A stretch of 64,000 nt of DNA from Vagococcus allomyrinae. Its GTDB lineage: Bacteria > Bacillota > Bacilli > Lactobacillales > Vagococcaceae. Positions 1 through 7,175 of this stretch are shown here, in pieces. A model generated the notes under the pieces. The model was not told the origin of the DNA, did no database searches, and saw nothing but the letters and a program-made list of their open reading frames with translations. How positions within the stretch are numbered: the stretch's first letter is position 1; each line of letters starts with the position of its first letter. Location: assembly GCF_017829975.1 (NCBI RefSeq), contig NZ_JAEEGA010000012.1:116994-180993 (forward strand). The letters run 5' to 3'. Position numbers and translations under genes: made by a program.

Positions 1-376
1 GTATCTTAGGATCTTTAGGAATCATTGAATTAGTCAACACATTATAATAGCGGTAACCAAAGAACGATTTATTAGAATCTTTGCTTACTGTAAAGAGAGC
101 TGCTCCTACTAAAATACTAATTGTTAACAAATAGAACACTAGATTTAGTAAAGTTTTAATGATTCGATGCCTTGCAGACGGTTTAGATACAACCACTCTC
201 TCGTACTCTCTTTTACTTCTTTGATTAGAAGACGAATAGCTCCGCGAAGAATCTCCTTTTCTGGAAGACTGACTTTTTCGACGCTCATGCCTCTCCCGCT
301 CAAGAGAACTTGCTTTATCTCTTTTTTGTCTATCTGACTCTCGATTTGTCGTTCGCCGTCTTTTTCTCTTCCCCAT
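1..376 (-). CDS. Signal peptidase I (S26 family), 3' end outside the window
   Basis: The gene starts at ATG 376, preceded by an AGGTGAG ribosome binding site, and runs out of the window, so only about 125 residues are visible. The first 65 residues are very rich in Arg, Lys and Ser (cytoplasmic basic tail). A single membrane helix follows (about residues 72-95), and then a GYRYYNVLTNSMIP stretch. That stretch matches the signal peptidase I box in which the Ser before Met is the catalytic nucleophile. The enzyme would cleave signal peptides on the outer membrane face. The long basic N-terminal tail is unusual compared with short housekeeping signal peptidases. The Lys general base lies beyond the edge and cannot be checked. 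Confidence 0.8.
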   Translation of the reverse strand, partial: MGKRKRRRTTNRESDRQKRDKASSLERERHERRKSQSSRKGDSSRSYSSSNQRSKREYERVVVSKPSARHRIIKTLLNLVFYLLTISILVGAALFTVSKDSNKSFFGYRYYNVLTNSMIPKDPKI

Positions 377-655
377 TCAATCCCTCACCTACTACTTTCT
401 AACCCTGCATTCTTAAAACATGAACCTCTCCAGCCAAACCATTAATCTACTACTTAACGAACGACCGCTCAAAAAAGAGATTGTGCATATTTCACAGCTT
501 TTTCTGACATCAATCTGCCTTCATCATCACTCCATTGAACAAATTGAAAGATGCTATTTTATCGATAGATTACTTCATTCTTCACTAGTAAAAGCCGGAA
601 AACCAAGATCATCTCCCACGTTTCACTAACTATAAATAACAATTATAAACAAACA

Positions 656-1130
656 ACTTGTTATAACCTATCTTATGTAAACTAGAGAAATGTACTGTTA
701 CGAACAAATAACATACTTATTCACACATAATTTCGTTCATAAAATAACATCAAACGACCGTTTTGTGAATATACCAACATAAATAAATGGAGATAAACAT
801 CATAAATCATCCTTACTGCATCAAACACATTTTAATTAGATGTCGGAAAAAAGGAGTATTTTAAGAAAATTGGGATATTTACCATTGTGAATATCATCAC
901 TTTGTAAAATAAAAATAATTAAGGCCTACTTAATTTTGGAAATATTTTTAGACAGTTCATTAAAGGTCGAGTTATAAAGAGACATTAAAAACGAACAGTG
1001 ATTAAATAACCCTTACAATTTCCTTTTATGAATATTTTAATTGGGGGTGTACATCGTTTTTCGAATATGGTATAGTTTATTTGTTGATACAAAAGGACCG
1101 CTAGTTTACATAAGATAGGTTATACTAAGT
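656..1130. repeat. Segment bounded by 30-bp inverted repeats
   Basis: The 30 bases at 656-685 and 1101-1130 are reverse complements with two mismatches; the core CCTATCTTATGTAAACTAG (19 bases) is perfect. Similarity continues weakly inward, with AACAAATAA-like sequence on both sides. The 415 bp between the arms hold no gene. This could be a small non-autonomous element or an invertible segment. No clear target-site duplication is visible. Confidence 0.7.
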
Positions 1131-1135
1131 AGAAA

Positions 1136-1186
1136 AAAGAGGACTAAGGCAAAAATTGCATCGCAATTTTTGCCTTAGTCCTCTTT
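1136..1186 (-). terminator. Strong hairpin, terminator for minus-strand transcription
   Basis: Perfect 22-bp stem with a 3-base loop (arms 1138-1159 and 1163-1184). Read on the minus strand it is followed by six T residues, as in a Rho-independent terminator. On the plus strand only a short T tract follows, so it may act weakly in both directions. Confidence 0.8.
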
Positions 1187-1515
1187 CGTTCAAATATTAA
1201 GTTCTGTTTATTATCCGACCAAAATCCCCATCTCTCTTCACTTATATCCTCATATTGCAGTTAAGTTCTATTAGTTCGTTCTAAAATTTCGTTTTTACGA
1301 ACGATCCCCAACATACTTCCATCAAAAAAAAGTTAATTACTTTCCCTAATGATGCATTCTATACTAGAATATCGGAACTATCTATATAAGTCAACAATAA
1401 ATTACTTATCATGCAAATAAAATAACAGTTCTTTGATATATAAATCAAACTTCACACTATAATAGATTCCAAACCATTATTCAAGTTTAGTGATAACGAC
1501 TTTAGTTGCCAAAAA

Positions 1516-1551
1516 AAGGTCAAAACATAGCTCACACTATCTTCTGACCTT
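1516..1551 (-). terminator. Terminator of the lysis-like cassette
   Basis: Arms AAGGTCA (1516-1522) and TGACCTT (1545-1551), with an inner ATAG/CTAT pairing. On the minus strand a run of seven T residues follows. It lies just downstream of the stop codon at 1575. Confidence 0.7.
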
Positions 1552-1574
1552 GCTAATCTATTTACCTGTAACAT

Positions 1575-1790
1575 CTACAACAAAATCTCCGTCTTCTTAT
1601 CCACATACTTAGCACCTTTAATCGAAGCATATTTCTTTTGCCCTTTATGGGTAAACAATTCCATGGCGATCACTTTTTCCATAAAACTACGAACTGCCGC
1701 TGAATCCAATGTTTGGTTTGGTTCCTGCACTAAAATGGTCGTTGGCTGTTCATCTTCATTTAAAAAATACAAATACAGTTTTTTAGCCAT
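1575..1790 (-). CDS. DUF2922 family small protein
   Basis: 71 residues. The order of a hydrophobic strand (LYLYFLNEDEQ), a hydrophobic-acidic middle (VRSFMEKVIAMELF) and a C-terminal KGAKYVDKKTE matches DUF2922 proteins, which normally end in a KGA.xV motif. The molecular role of this family is unknown; genes are usually found next to DUF1659 genes, as here. A good ribosome binding site (GGGGGAGAGG) precedes the ATG. It is the last gene of the minus-strand cassette and lies 13 bp after the DUF1659-like gene. A second, more divergent copy of this type is at 4202-4447. Confidence 0.75.
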   Translation of the reverse strand: MAKKLYLYFLNEDEQPTTILVQEPNQTLDSAAVRSFMEKVIAMELFTHKGQKKYASIKGAKYVDKKTEILL

Positions 1791-1803
1791 TTTCCTCTCC
1801 CCC

Positions 1804-2007
1804 TTATAAATATCGCGTGCGACTTAACAACTGAACAGAATCTTTACTGTATGATGCTGGCAATACCTCTAAAAATAAATCAGCAAATGCCAATACTTTG
1901 TCTGGATCTGGCTCCTTTGGCAAATGACTCAGTCTAATTCGCTTGAGTTTAGTCTCTCCTACCACATTAAAACAACAAACCACATCCGTTCCTTCCCAAA
2001 TAATCAT
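1804..2007 (-). CDS. DUF1659-like small protein
   Basis: 67 residues. The pattern of a positively charged strand, a DK.LAFADLFLEVLP helix and a C-terminal L.RTR tail resembles DUF1659 proteins and parallels the protein at 4465-4677 (TSDKMVALGQLFVQMIP, then VKRTR). Function unknown. The ATG at 2007 overlaps the stop of the preceding XRE gene by four bases, so translation is probably coupled. It is paired with the DUF2922 gene that follows. Confidence 0.6.
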   Translation of the reverse strand: MIIWEGTDVVCCFNVVGETKLKRIRLSHLPKEPDPDKVLAFADLFLEVLPASYSKDSVQLLSRTRYL

Positions 2008-2609
2008 GATGACACTCCTTTCTGAGTCTCTAAATACATCCTGTATAACTCTTTATCCCCATTTTTAATAATTCGATAAAACATCTCGGCGAAATACTCT
2101 GCCTCTTCGCCACAATCCAAGTAAGACAAACCCGCAATTAAATTGTTCATTTTACCATGGGCGTAGTTTGGCAGACCGCGAAAATGATAACTAATCGCAA
2201 CAGCCATGTTACGTTTACATTTTGCCACAATATGTTCCGTTGGGTAGCGCCAGCCACGTATGTCACCTAATAACTCTTCAGCTAACTCTGTTTTACCTTC
2301 GGCAAAGGCGCGCAAAATTTGGTCTTCTTTTTCTGTTTGATCTGAAATTTGTAACGGATTAGCATAACTTGTGGTAACAAACAATTGTTCGCCGCAGCCA
2401 TTAACCAAATCTTGAATTTTCACTAAATTTAATTGCCGCCGATGTCCATTTTCTATTTCACAAATATATTGACGACTAACATTCGCTCTCTCACTCAATT
2501 CTCCTTGATTCAACCTTTTTGCCAGCCGTAATTCCTTGATCAATTGGGCCACTTCCAAATGAATCGACTGGCGCTTAATTAAGTTTGTTATCGTTTGTTC
2601 TTTCCTCAC
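2004..2609 (-). CDS. XRE-family regulator with a helical C-terminal region
   Basis: 201 residues with a GTG start at 2609 behind an AAGGAGGAG ribosome binding site. Residues about 18-75 form a helix-turn-helix of the XRE type (KELRLAKRLNQGELSERANV, then SRQYICEIENG). The rest is helical and has no domain I can name; it could sense a ligand or oligomerise. The gene lies between the endolysin gene and the second DUF1659/DUF2922 pair and overlaps the next gene by four bases, so it is part of the cassette and is the obvious candidate for its regulator. Confidence 0.8.
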   Translation of the reverse strand: MRKEQTITNLIKRQSIHLEVAQLIKELRLAKRLNQGELSERANVSRQYICEIENGHRRQLNLVKIQDLVNGCGEQLFVTTSYANPLQISDQTEKEDQILRAFAEGKTELAEELLGDIRGWRYPTEHIVAKCKRNMAVAISYHFRGLPNYAHGKMNNLIAGLSYLDCGEEAEYFAEMFYRIIKNGDKELYRMYLETQKGVSS

Positions 2610-2622
2610 GCTAAACTCCTCC

Positions 2623-3588
2623 TTAATAATTAAGCATTTGTCCAGGATATATCAGATCTGGGTTAGCTAACTGATTAAGTGTCGCTAGTCGTTGCCAGCT
2701 AACACCCAATCCTTGAGCAACTTCTGACAAGGTGTCACCAGGTTTCACTTGATACTGATGATCCCCTATTTTTGACATCACCGACTCATTCACCCAACCC
2801 ATCCCTTCGTCCAATAAATAGGGATTAGCGACTCCGCTAATAATTTTTGTGATCCTTCCTTGAGTTCTTAACGGTTTTAAGAGAACTTGAGAACGGGAAC
2901 TTTCGTAAATTCCCGTAATTTGGACCCTTTCTCCTAGGTGATAGCTTGACTGATTTATTGAATCATTTCCCGTAAAAAAATCAACTGACTTAGCACTGGC
3001 CAAACGGGACAAATCCAAAGGACCGTTGTATCCGACCAAACGACCATTACTCGTATATTGATGTAAATCATAAACACTAGTAGCTGTCGGATTAGCCCCC
3101 TCATAGTTACCAGAATTCCTGCCATATGTCGGTAACCAGATCCCATCATACTTCTGAGTAGCCAGACTAGAAAAACCAAATTCCTGATAACGATGATTGG
3201 CAATATAGGCTCCAACCTTTTTAGCACCAAGGTCTTTCAGCCGCTGCCGATATACCTCACATCCCTTAACCATGTTTCCCATAGTTCGCTCTTCAATATC
3301 TAACCACCAAAAGCTTGGTTGATAGCTCTTGGCTCGCCGATAAAAATCCTCTGCCTCTTGGATCATATCACTTTCATCTATTCCCCGTACCCAAGCATAG
3401 ACATTCACTGGAATGTTCCATGCTCTGAAGCGCTCAAGATGCGTCTCGAAAAAACGATCCTGATGCCAACTGCCATATTGAACTCTGATTATCACCCAAT
3501 CCAGCTCTTGACTTAATTGCCCATAATTTAGTTTTTCTGGTGATTGATGCTCACTAATATCCAAAATAACGGGCTTCGGCCGCTTCAT
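2623..3588 (-). CDS. GH25 lysozyme-type endolysin with C-terminal LysM
   Basis: 321 residues. Residues about 6-205 form a glycoside hydrolase family 25 catalytic domain (phage/Chalaropsis-type muramidase): the early LDISEHQ supplies the first acidic residue and WWLDIEE the catalytic Asp/Glu pair. A beta-rich linker of SH3-like character follows (about 220-275). The last 45 residues are one LysM repeat (YQVKPGDTLSEVAQGL). It would cut peptidoglycan between MurNAc and GlcNAc. There is no signal peptide, as in holin-dependent phage endolysins, and a holin-like gene lies directly upstream, overlapping by four bases. The setting is phage-like but no capsid or tail gene is present. Confidence 0.9.
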   Translation of the reverse strand: MKRPKPVILDISEHQSPEKLNYGQLSQELDWVIIRVQYGSWHQDRFFETHLERFRAWNIPVNVYAWVRGIDESDMIQEAEDFYRRAKSYQPSFWWLDIEERTMGNMVKGCEVYRQRLKDLGAKKVGAYIANHRYQEFGFSSLATQKYDGIWLPTYGRNSGNYEGANPTATSVYDLHQYTSNGRLVGYNGPLDLSRLASAKSVDFFTGNDSINQSSYHLGERVQITGIYESSRSQVLLKPLRTQGRITKIISGVANPYLLDEGMGWVNESVMSKIGDHQYQVKPGDTLSEVAQGLGVSWQRLATLNQLANPDLIYPGQMLNY

Positions 3589-3872
3589 TTAAATTCCCTT
3601 GGTAACTGCCATACCGCCTTCATAAAATCAAAACTGCCTGCTGACAACAAACCTGCGATAAACCCGTTGAGACTTGTCATTACTATAGACTCCTGATAAA
3701 TTACACCGATCACTAACCCAATAATAACGCCTATTAGACTAGCCACTAATGGCAAGAACTTACTGGATACTTGCTCACTAGTCTTTAAACCTTCAACCAG
3801 CAAAAAAACTACCAAAGCCAATGCAACTAGATAGGAACCATTAACCTTTGTCAACCAATCGACAATCGTCAT
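3585..3872 (-). CDS. Holin-like membrane protein
   Basis: 95 residues with three likely membrane segments (about residues 12-28, 38-58 and 65-85) and a short charged tail. Size, topology and position directly in front of an endolysin gene fit a phage holin (A118/LL-H-like group by general character). It would form membrane lesions that release the signal-less GH25 enzyme. The start has an AGAAGGGGG ribosome binding site, lies inside the end of the preceding gene, and the stop overlaps the endolysin start. The call rests mostly on context and topology. Confidence 0.7.
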   Translation of the reverse strand: MTIVDWLTKVNGSYLVALALVVFLLVEGLKTSEQVSSKFLPLVASLIGVIIGLVIGVIYQESIVMTSLNGFIAGLLSAGSFDFMKAVWQLPREFK

Positions 3873-4143
3873 AGGTCATTTCCCCCTTCTGTTCTAACTG
3901 GCACTCCTGACGCCGTAATCGCTCAGCCAACTTTTCAGTTTTATTATTTAATGTTTCATACTCCGTCACTAGATAACCCTCCAATTGATTAATTTCATGT
4001 CTTAACTTGTCCATCGCTTCAATCAAGGGTGCACTGATCGTGGTTTTAAACTTGTGATAAAATCGACTGATGGCTGCAATCAACAGTGATAAAATACTTA
4101 AAAGCGCAGCAACTTCTGGAATACTTAAGCCAATAATGGTCAT
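3841..4143 (-). CDS. Small membrane-anchored coiled-coil protein (haemolysin XhlA-like)
   Basis: 100 residues from ATG 4143, chosen because AAGGAGGAGAGA sits just upstream; the longer frame starts without a site. Residues about 8-25 are a membrane helix. The remainder is charged and heptad-like (LIEAMDKLRHEINQLEGYL and onward), so a coiled coil is likely. Such single-helix, coiled-coil proteins often accompany phage holins (XhlA type) and may help assembly of the lesion. It overlaps the holin gene by 32 bases in another frame. Confidence 0.6.
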   Translation of the reverse strand: MTIIGLSIPEVAALLSILSLLIAAISRFYHKFKTTISAPLIEAMDKLRHEINQLEGYLVTEYETLNNKTEKLAERLRRQECQLEQKGEMTYDDCRLVDKG

Positions 4144-4201
4144 TTCTCTCTCCTCCTTGATAAACACCTAAAGGGGAATATTTCCCCTTCAGGTTCCTGT
4201 T

Positions 4202-4447
4202 CTACCCTAAAAGTTTTCTACGAATCGTTTGAACAAGATGTGCTTCCTTTGCTTCCGTGTATAAATTGATTTCCTTTTCCGTACTGTAAAATAGTTCCAG
4301 TGCACTAAAGTCATCCATCCATTTCTGTAGTTTTTCCTTGTCATTAACAAATGTCTCATCAAAAAACTTTGGGCTAATCGTACTTTGACTACCATTGCTG
4401 TTAAAAAAAGCTAATTGCAGTCGTTCTGTCGTAACCTCATCCATCAT
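4202..4447 (-). CDS. Divergent DUF2922-like small protein
   Basis: 81 residues. LQLAFFNSNGSQSTIS at the start and LQKWMDDFSALELF in the middle follow the DUF2922 pattern, but the C-terminal KGA motif is replaced by a charged LVQTIRRKLL tail, so it is a divergent member or a neighbour family. An AAAGGAGAGG site precedes two ATG codons in tandem (4447 and 4444); either may be used. It follows a DUF1659-like gene, forming the first of two such pairs in this cassette. Confidence 0.6.
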   Translation of the reverse strand: MMDEVTTERLQLAFFNSNGSQSTISPKFFDETFVNDKEKLQKWMDDFSALELFYSTEKEINLYTEAKEAHLVQTIRRKLLG

Positions 4448-4464
4448 AACCTCTCCTTTGCTTT

Positions 4465-4677
4465 TTACGAAGACTGGTGACGGGTTCGTTTGACCGTCAC
4501 AACTTCATCAACTTTAACCACATCTTTTGGAATCATCTGCACAAACAGCTGACCGAGAGCCACCATTTTATCCGACGTTATGGTCTCTTTGAGATTGGGA
4601 ATCGCTTGTTTGCTTTTTTGTCCACCAGATGTATAACCAATTTCCACACCATGCTGCAAAAATACTGATTCTGCCAT
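4465..4677 (-). CDS. DUF1659-like small protein, first gene of the cassette
   Basis: 70 residues from ATG 4677, behind AAAGAAAGGGTGG. The longer frame from 4758 would begin in sequence without a site, and 70 residues is the usual DUF1659 size. The strand-rich N-terminus (VFLQHGVEIGYTSGGQ), a KQAIPNLKETIT segment and a MVALGQLFVQMIP helix fit the family. Its role is unknown. It opens the minus-strand cassette, and its leader contains nested inverted repeats shared with the divergent gene at 5002. Confidence 0.65.
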   Translation of the reverse strand: MAESVFLQHGVEIGYTSGGQKSKQAIPNLKETITSDKMVALGQLFVQMIPKDVVKVDEVVTVKRTRHQSS

Positions 4678-4776
4678 ATTTACCACCCTTTCTTTTGCCA
4701 ATTGCGACTTACCAATATGGACCAGGCCTGATCTATGCCCATAGTGTAGATGATTCAAAAATAAATTTCAAACCCT

Positions 4777-4913
4777 CTAACTGACCCCTTTTAGAGGAAT
4801 TAAGCATCAGTTGACAGGCCCTTAAAACTGCCATCAGCCCCTATATAATGGTATTCTTCCCAATTCCTCTCACATTAATTAAAGCAAAAAAGTGACAAAA
4901 AGAGGTCAGTTAG
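4777..4913. promoter_or_regulatory. Divergent promoter region with nested inverted repeats
   Basis: CTAACTGACC (4777-4786) pairs exactly with GGTCAGTTAG (4904-4913), and inside it AGAGGAATT (4793-4801) pairs exactly with AATTCCTCT (4862-4870). Between them are TTGACA (4811-4816) and TATAAT (4844-4849) on the plus strand, but with a 27-base spacer, so they are not one standard sigma-70 promoter. The symmetry suggests a regulator controlling both the cassette and the divergent gene. Confidence 0.55.
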
Positions 4914-5001
4914 CCGCTTTTACAAAATTTCTATTTCATGGCAAAATAGATTCATAAAATAATCTTAATGTCTTCTTTTAATTAAAATGGAGGAAGATTT
5001 T

Positions 5002-5886
5002 ATGGAAACAAATAACTTTTTTTGTGCAACTGGTAAGCTAGATTTGGCTCGTCATACTGTCAGTCAAGAACACATTCCAACATACATCGCAGGGGCCATT
5101 GAAGAAAAGGAGGTGGAGTTAACGGAGGAAGTGTTTGCCATCATGATTGGAAAAGAAGTGACCGAGGAGCAGAAGACACTTCTCATTTTTATCAATGGAG
5201 ATATAAAAAAGACACCAGTCCCTCCGTGTCAATTACACAAATTATTTGCAAACAAGAGAGGCGTCTCAAACCATCACATTCTGCGACAAGCACTGAATTT
5301 TTATCTGATTAAAAGGCCAAAATATGCGGCCTTTGTAACACCAGAAACAACTTATTCACGGTTTAATCACTACGTCTGGGTTAATCTAAACTTGGCCACA
5401 AAGTTTTACCGTAAAAAAAAGAGAGCCGACCAACTAAACCACAGTATGATCGATTTCTCCTTTGGAATATCTATGGAAATCCATACCGGTATTAAAAGTG
5501 TCCGCAAAACCTTTTATAGGGATGTAATAGAAGCATGGACCATCCAAAAGAATCATTTATTGGGTGCTCAACCACTAACCCATACTAAAGGTGTAACCAA
5601 TCCAGAAAATGACTATATGAAGAAAAAAATTGCCAATGCAAATAAACAGATTGAGTTAAATAATCGAATGGGGGCTAGCAGCGACAAGAAGAAACCAATT
5701 GAGACGATCGATATCTCTCATGATGAATTTGTTGAAGTCCTCCACATTCTGACAAAACTCATTCCCTTAAAAAAAGAAGGATTTATTCAAGATGCAGATA
5801 TTGAAGACATGCCTCGCAATCAACGAAATTTATTTAAACGCTTATTGAAATGGAAGGAAGATGGCTATCGTGGTAAATCATCGTAA
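5002..5886 (+). CDS. Unknown cytoplasmic protein, divergent from the lysis-like cassette
   Basis: 294 residues from ATG 5002. The frame opens at 4987, but GGAGGA (4989-4994) lies within that extension at the right distance from 5002. No family recognised. The protein is soluble and rich in Lys/His. A basic middle region (ANKRGVSNHHILRQALNFYL, then FYRKKKRADQ) could contact nucleic acid, and the C-terminal third is acidic to mixed. There is no signal peptide or membrane helix. It is transcribed away from the cassette out of a shared, symmetric promoter region, so a regulatory link is plausible but unproven. Confidence 0.65.
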   Translation: METNNFFCATGKLDLARHTVSQEHIPTYIAGAIEEKEVELTEEVFAIMIGKEVTEEQKTLLIFINGDIKKTPVPPCQLHKLFANKRGVSNHHILRQALNFYLIKRPKYAAFVTPETTYSRFNHYVWVNLNLATKFYRKKKRADQLNHSMIDFSFGISMEIHTGIKSVRKTFYRDVIEAWTIQKNHLLGAQPLTHTKGVTNPENDYMKKKIANANKQIELNNRMGASSDKKKPIETIDISHDEFVEVLHILTKLIPLKKEGFIQDADIEDMPRNQRNLFKRLLKWKEDGYRGKSS

Positions 5887-6115
5887 AAAACTAGAACTAA
5901 CTCATAAAAGTAGTCGTGGTCAAATTAGGAAGTCCAGTGTTAAACATTTTTTAGACAATCTCGATCCGATTATTTTTTCAGAGCAACTCAATCGAATTCC
6001 AATGCTTGATACTAAAGATAATCGTTTGATATCTCACCGCTTATGCCAAAGTCAATGTATAAATGCCGATCGTATTGACACAATAAAAATCAGGTTATTT
6101 AAAATAAATCCGTAA
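5861..6115 (+). CDS. Small basic hypothetical protein
   Basis: 84 residues, overlapping the preceding gene by 26 bases, with GGAAGGA four bases before the ATG. The overlap and site suggest translational coupling. The protein is basic at the N-terminus (NHRKKLELTHKSSRGQIRK), with a VKHFLDNLDPIIFSEQLNRIP helix; no family recognised. It may be a real partner of the upstream gene or a chance frame. Confidence 0.4.
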   Translation: MAIVVNHRKKLELTHKSSRGQIRKSSVKHFLDNLDPIIFSEQLNRIPMLDTKDNRLISHRLCQSQCINADRIDTIKIRLFKINP

Positions 6116-7120
6116 AGAAGGCGCATAATATTATTTTTAAGATTAGCACGAAGACATTAAGATAGCTCGTGTTACTTCAGCGGGAATGAATTAACATGAG
6201 CTTCTCACTATCTTCCAAAAATAACTGACAAGCTTTTGACTATATAGTTCCCATTAAATAATCATCCAATGGAACTATCTGTTTGATTATTTAACATGAT
6301 GTATATAAAAAATAAATCGATCATTAGGCGACAATGTCTCAGTTAGACTGTCCCGCCAACAGTCTAGTTAACAAACGCCAAGTTTCGGTAACTTGACCAT
6401 TATCCGCTGGGTAAAATAAGGATGTTACTCAGATCAACTCATCTCAACACGATCGAATTTAATAACAATCATTCAGATAACTTGCAATAAAAAAAGTGAT
6501 TCAATTGACTCTTCATAGGATAGAAATATTATTTAACAACATTCAATGAAGCTTGAACAACCGCCATTTAATCAATAATCAGCCCTTTTCCCTCCTTGAT
6601 AATTGTCAACTGGAACTGACACCTACTGAAAACAGCAAAATGATTGAATAACAAAAACTCATCTAAAGGAATTTTTAAAGCCCGTGTCAAAAGGAAGAAA
6701 AATCGCCCTATCTCACAGTTCAGCTTCGAATGAACTATCATTTTATAACAACCTTTTCACATCACAATAAAGAAAAAAGTGAATCAGTTGATAGCCTAAA
6801 AAAAGTATCACCCTTTAACTAAGATCTAGCAAACACAGCAGTTTCATAGTGTTTCACTGTAAATGAGCAAATTACAGTGAACATCACTGTCAACTGAATA
6901 AGAATTGGAGTTTGCTAAGCTCTTTGGTTAAAATAACTATCCATCACTGTTAAGAGAACCTCCTAAATTGATTTATTCCTCACAATCTTTCCTTGATTAA
7001 CTTATCACAAAAGATCTTAACAACTAACTATCGCTAAGCTGTCTCACAACCTCCGCGCCTTCAGTATCATTACTTCAACACTCATCGCTTAGTAGTCCAA
7101 ATCACATCTCAATATCACAC
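6116..7120. other. 1-kb region without a gene
   Basis: No frame with a ribosome binding site was found on either strand. It contains a shortened copy of the MITE-like repeat (6240-6307), a small hairpin AGACTGT/ACAGTCT near 6346-6366, and a 9-bp inverted repeat TCACTGTAA/TTACAGTGA (6854-6862, 6872-6880) with further CACTGT copies nearby. It may be decayed sequence. Confidence 0.5.
6240..6307 (+). repeat. MITE-like repeat, internal-deletion copy
   Basis: Left end CTATATAGTTCCCATTAA and right end TGATTATTTAACATGATG are present, but the central hairpin of the full copies is missing: after AATAATCA the sequence jumps to TCCAATGGAACTATC. About 68 bp against about 140 bp for full copies. Confidence 0.75.
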
Positions 7121-7158
7121 AAAAAAAGCCGAAGAATAAAGCTTTCGGCTTTGTTTGT
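7121..7158 (-). terminator. Terminator of the metal ATPase gene
   Basis: AAAGCCGAA and TTCGGCTTT form a 9-bp stem; on the minus strand it is followed by seven T residues. It lies 18 bp beyond the stop codon at 7176. Confidence 0.85.
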
Positions 7159-7175
7159 ATGTAATAAAGTTCAAC

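Larger units (their letters stand above)
377..1574. other. Long intergenic region without a convincing gene
   Basis: About 1.2 kb of very AT-rich DNA. A 69-codon frame at 420-629 has no ribosome binding site and no recognisable product. The visible structure is a pair of inverted repeats (656-685 and 1101-1130), a strong hairpin at 1136-1186 and the terminator of the downstream minus-strand cluster at 1516-1551. Nothing recognisable was seen in 1190-1510. Confidence 0.6.

Noticed and set aside
420..629. 69-codon plus-strand frame in front of the signal peptidase gene
   Set aside because: No ribosome binding site, unusual composition, lies in the AT-rich leader of a divergent gene.
2955..3516. 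Frames overlapping the endolysin gene on both strands
   Set aside because: They are shadows of the GH25-LysM coding sequence, which has clear family motifs.
1575..4758. Ordinary prophage
   Set aside because: Holin and endolysin are present, but there is no integrase, capsid, portal, tail or replication gene in the surrounding sequence and no attachment-site repeat was seen.
4811..4849. TTGACA and TATAAT as one sigma-70 promoter
   Set aside because: The spacer is 27 bases, too long for a normal promoter; kept only as part of the symmetric regulatory region.
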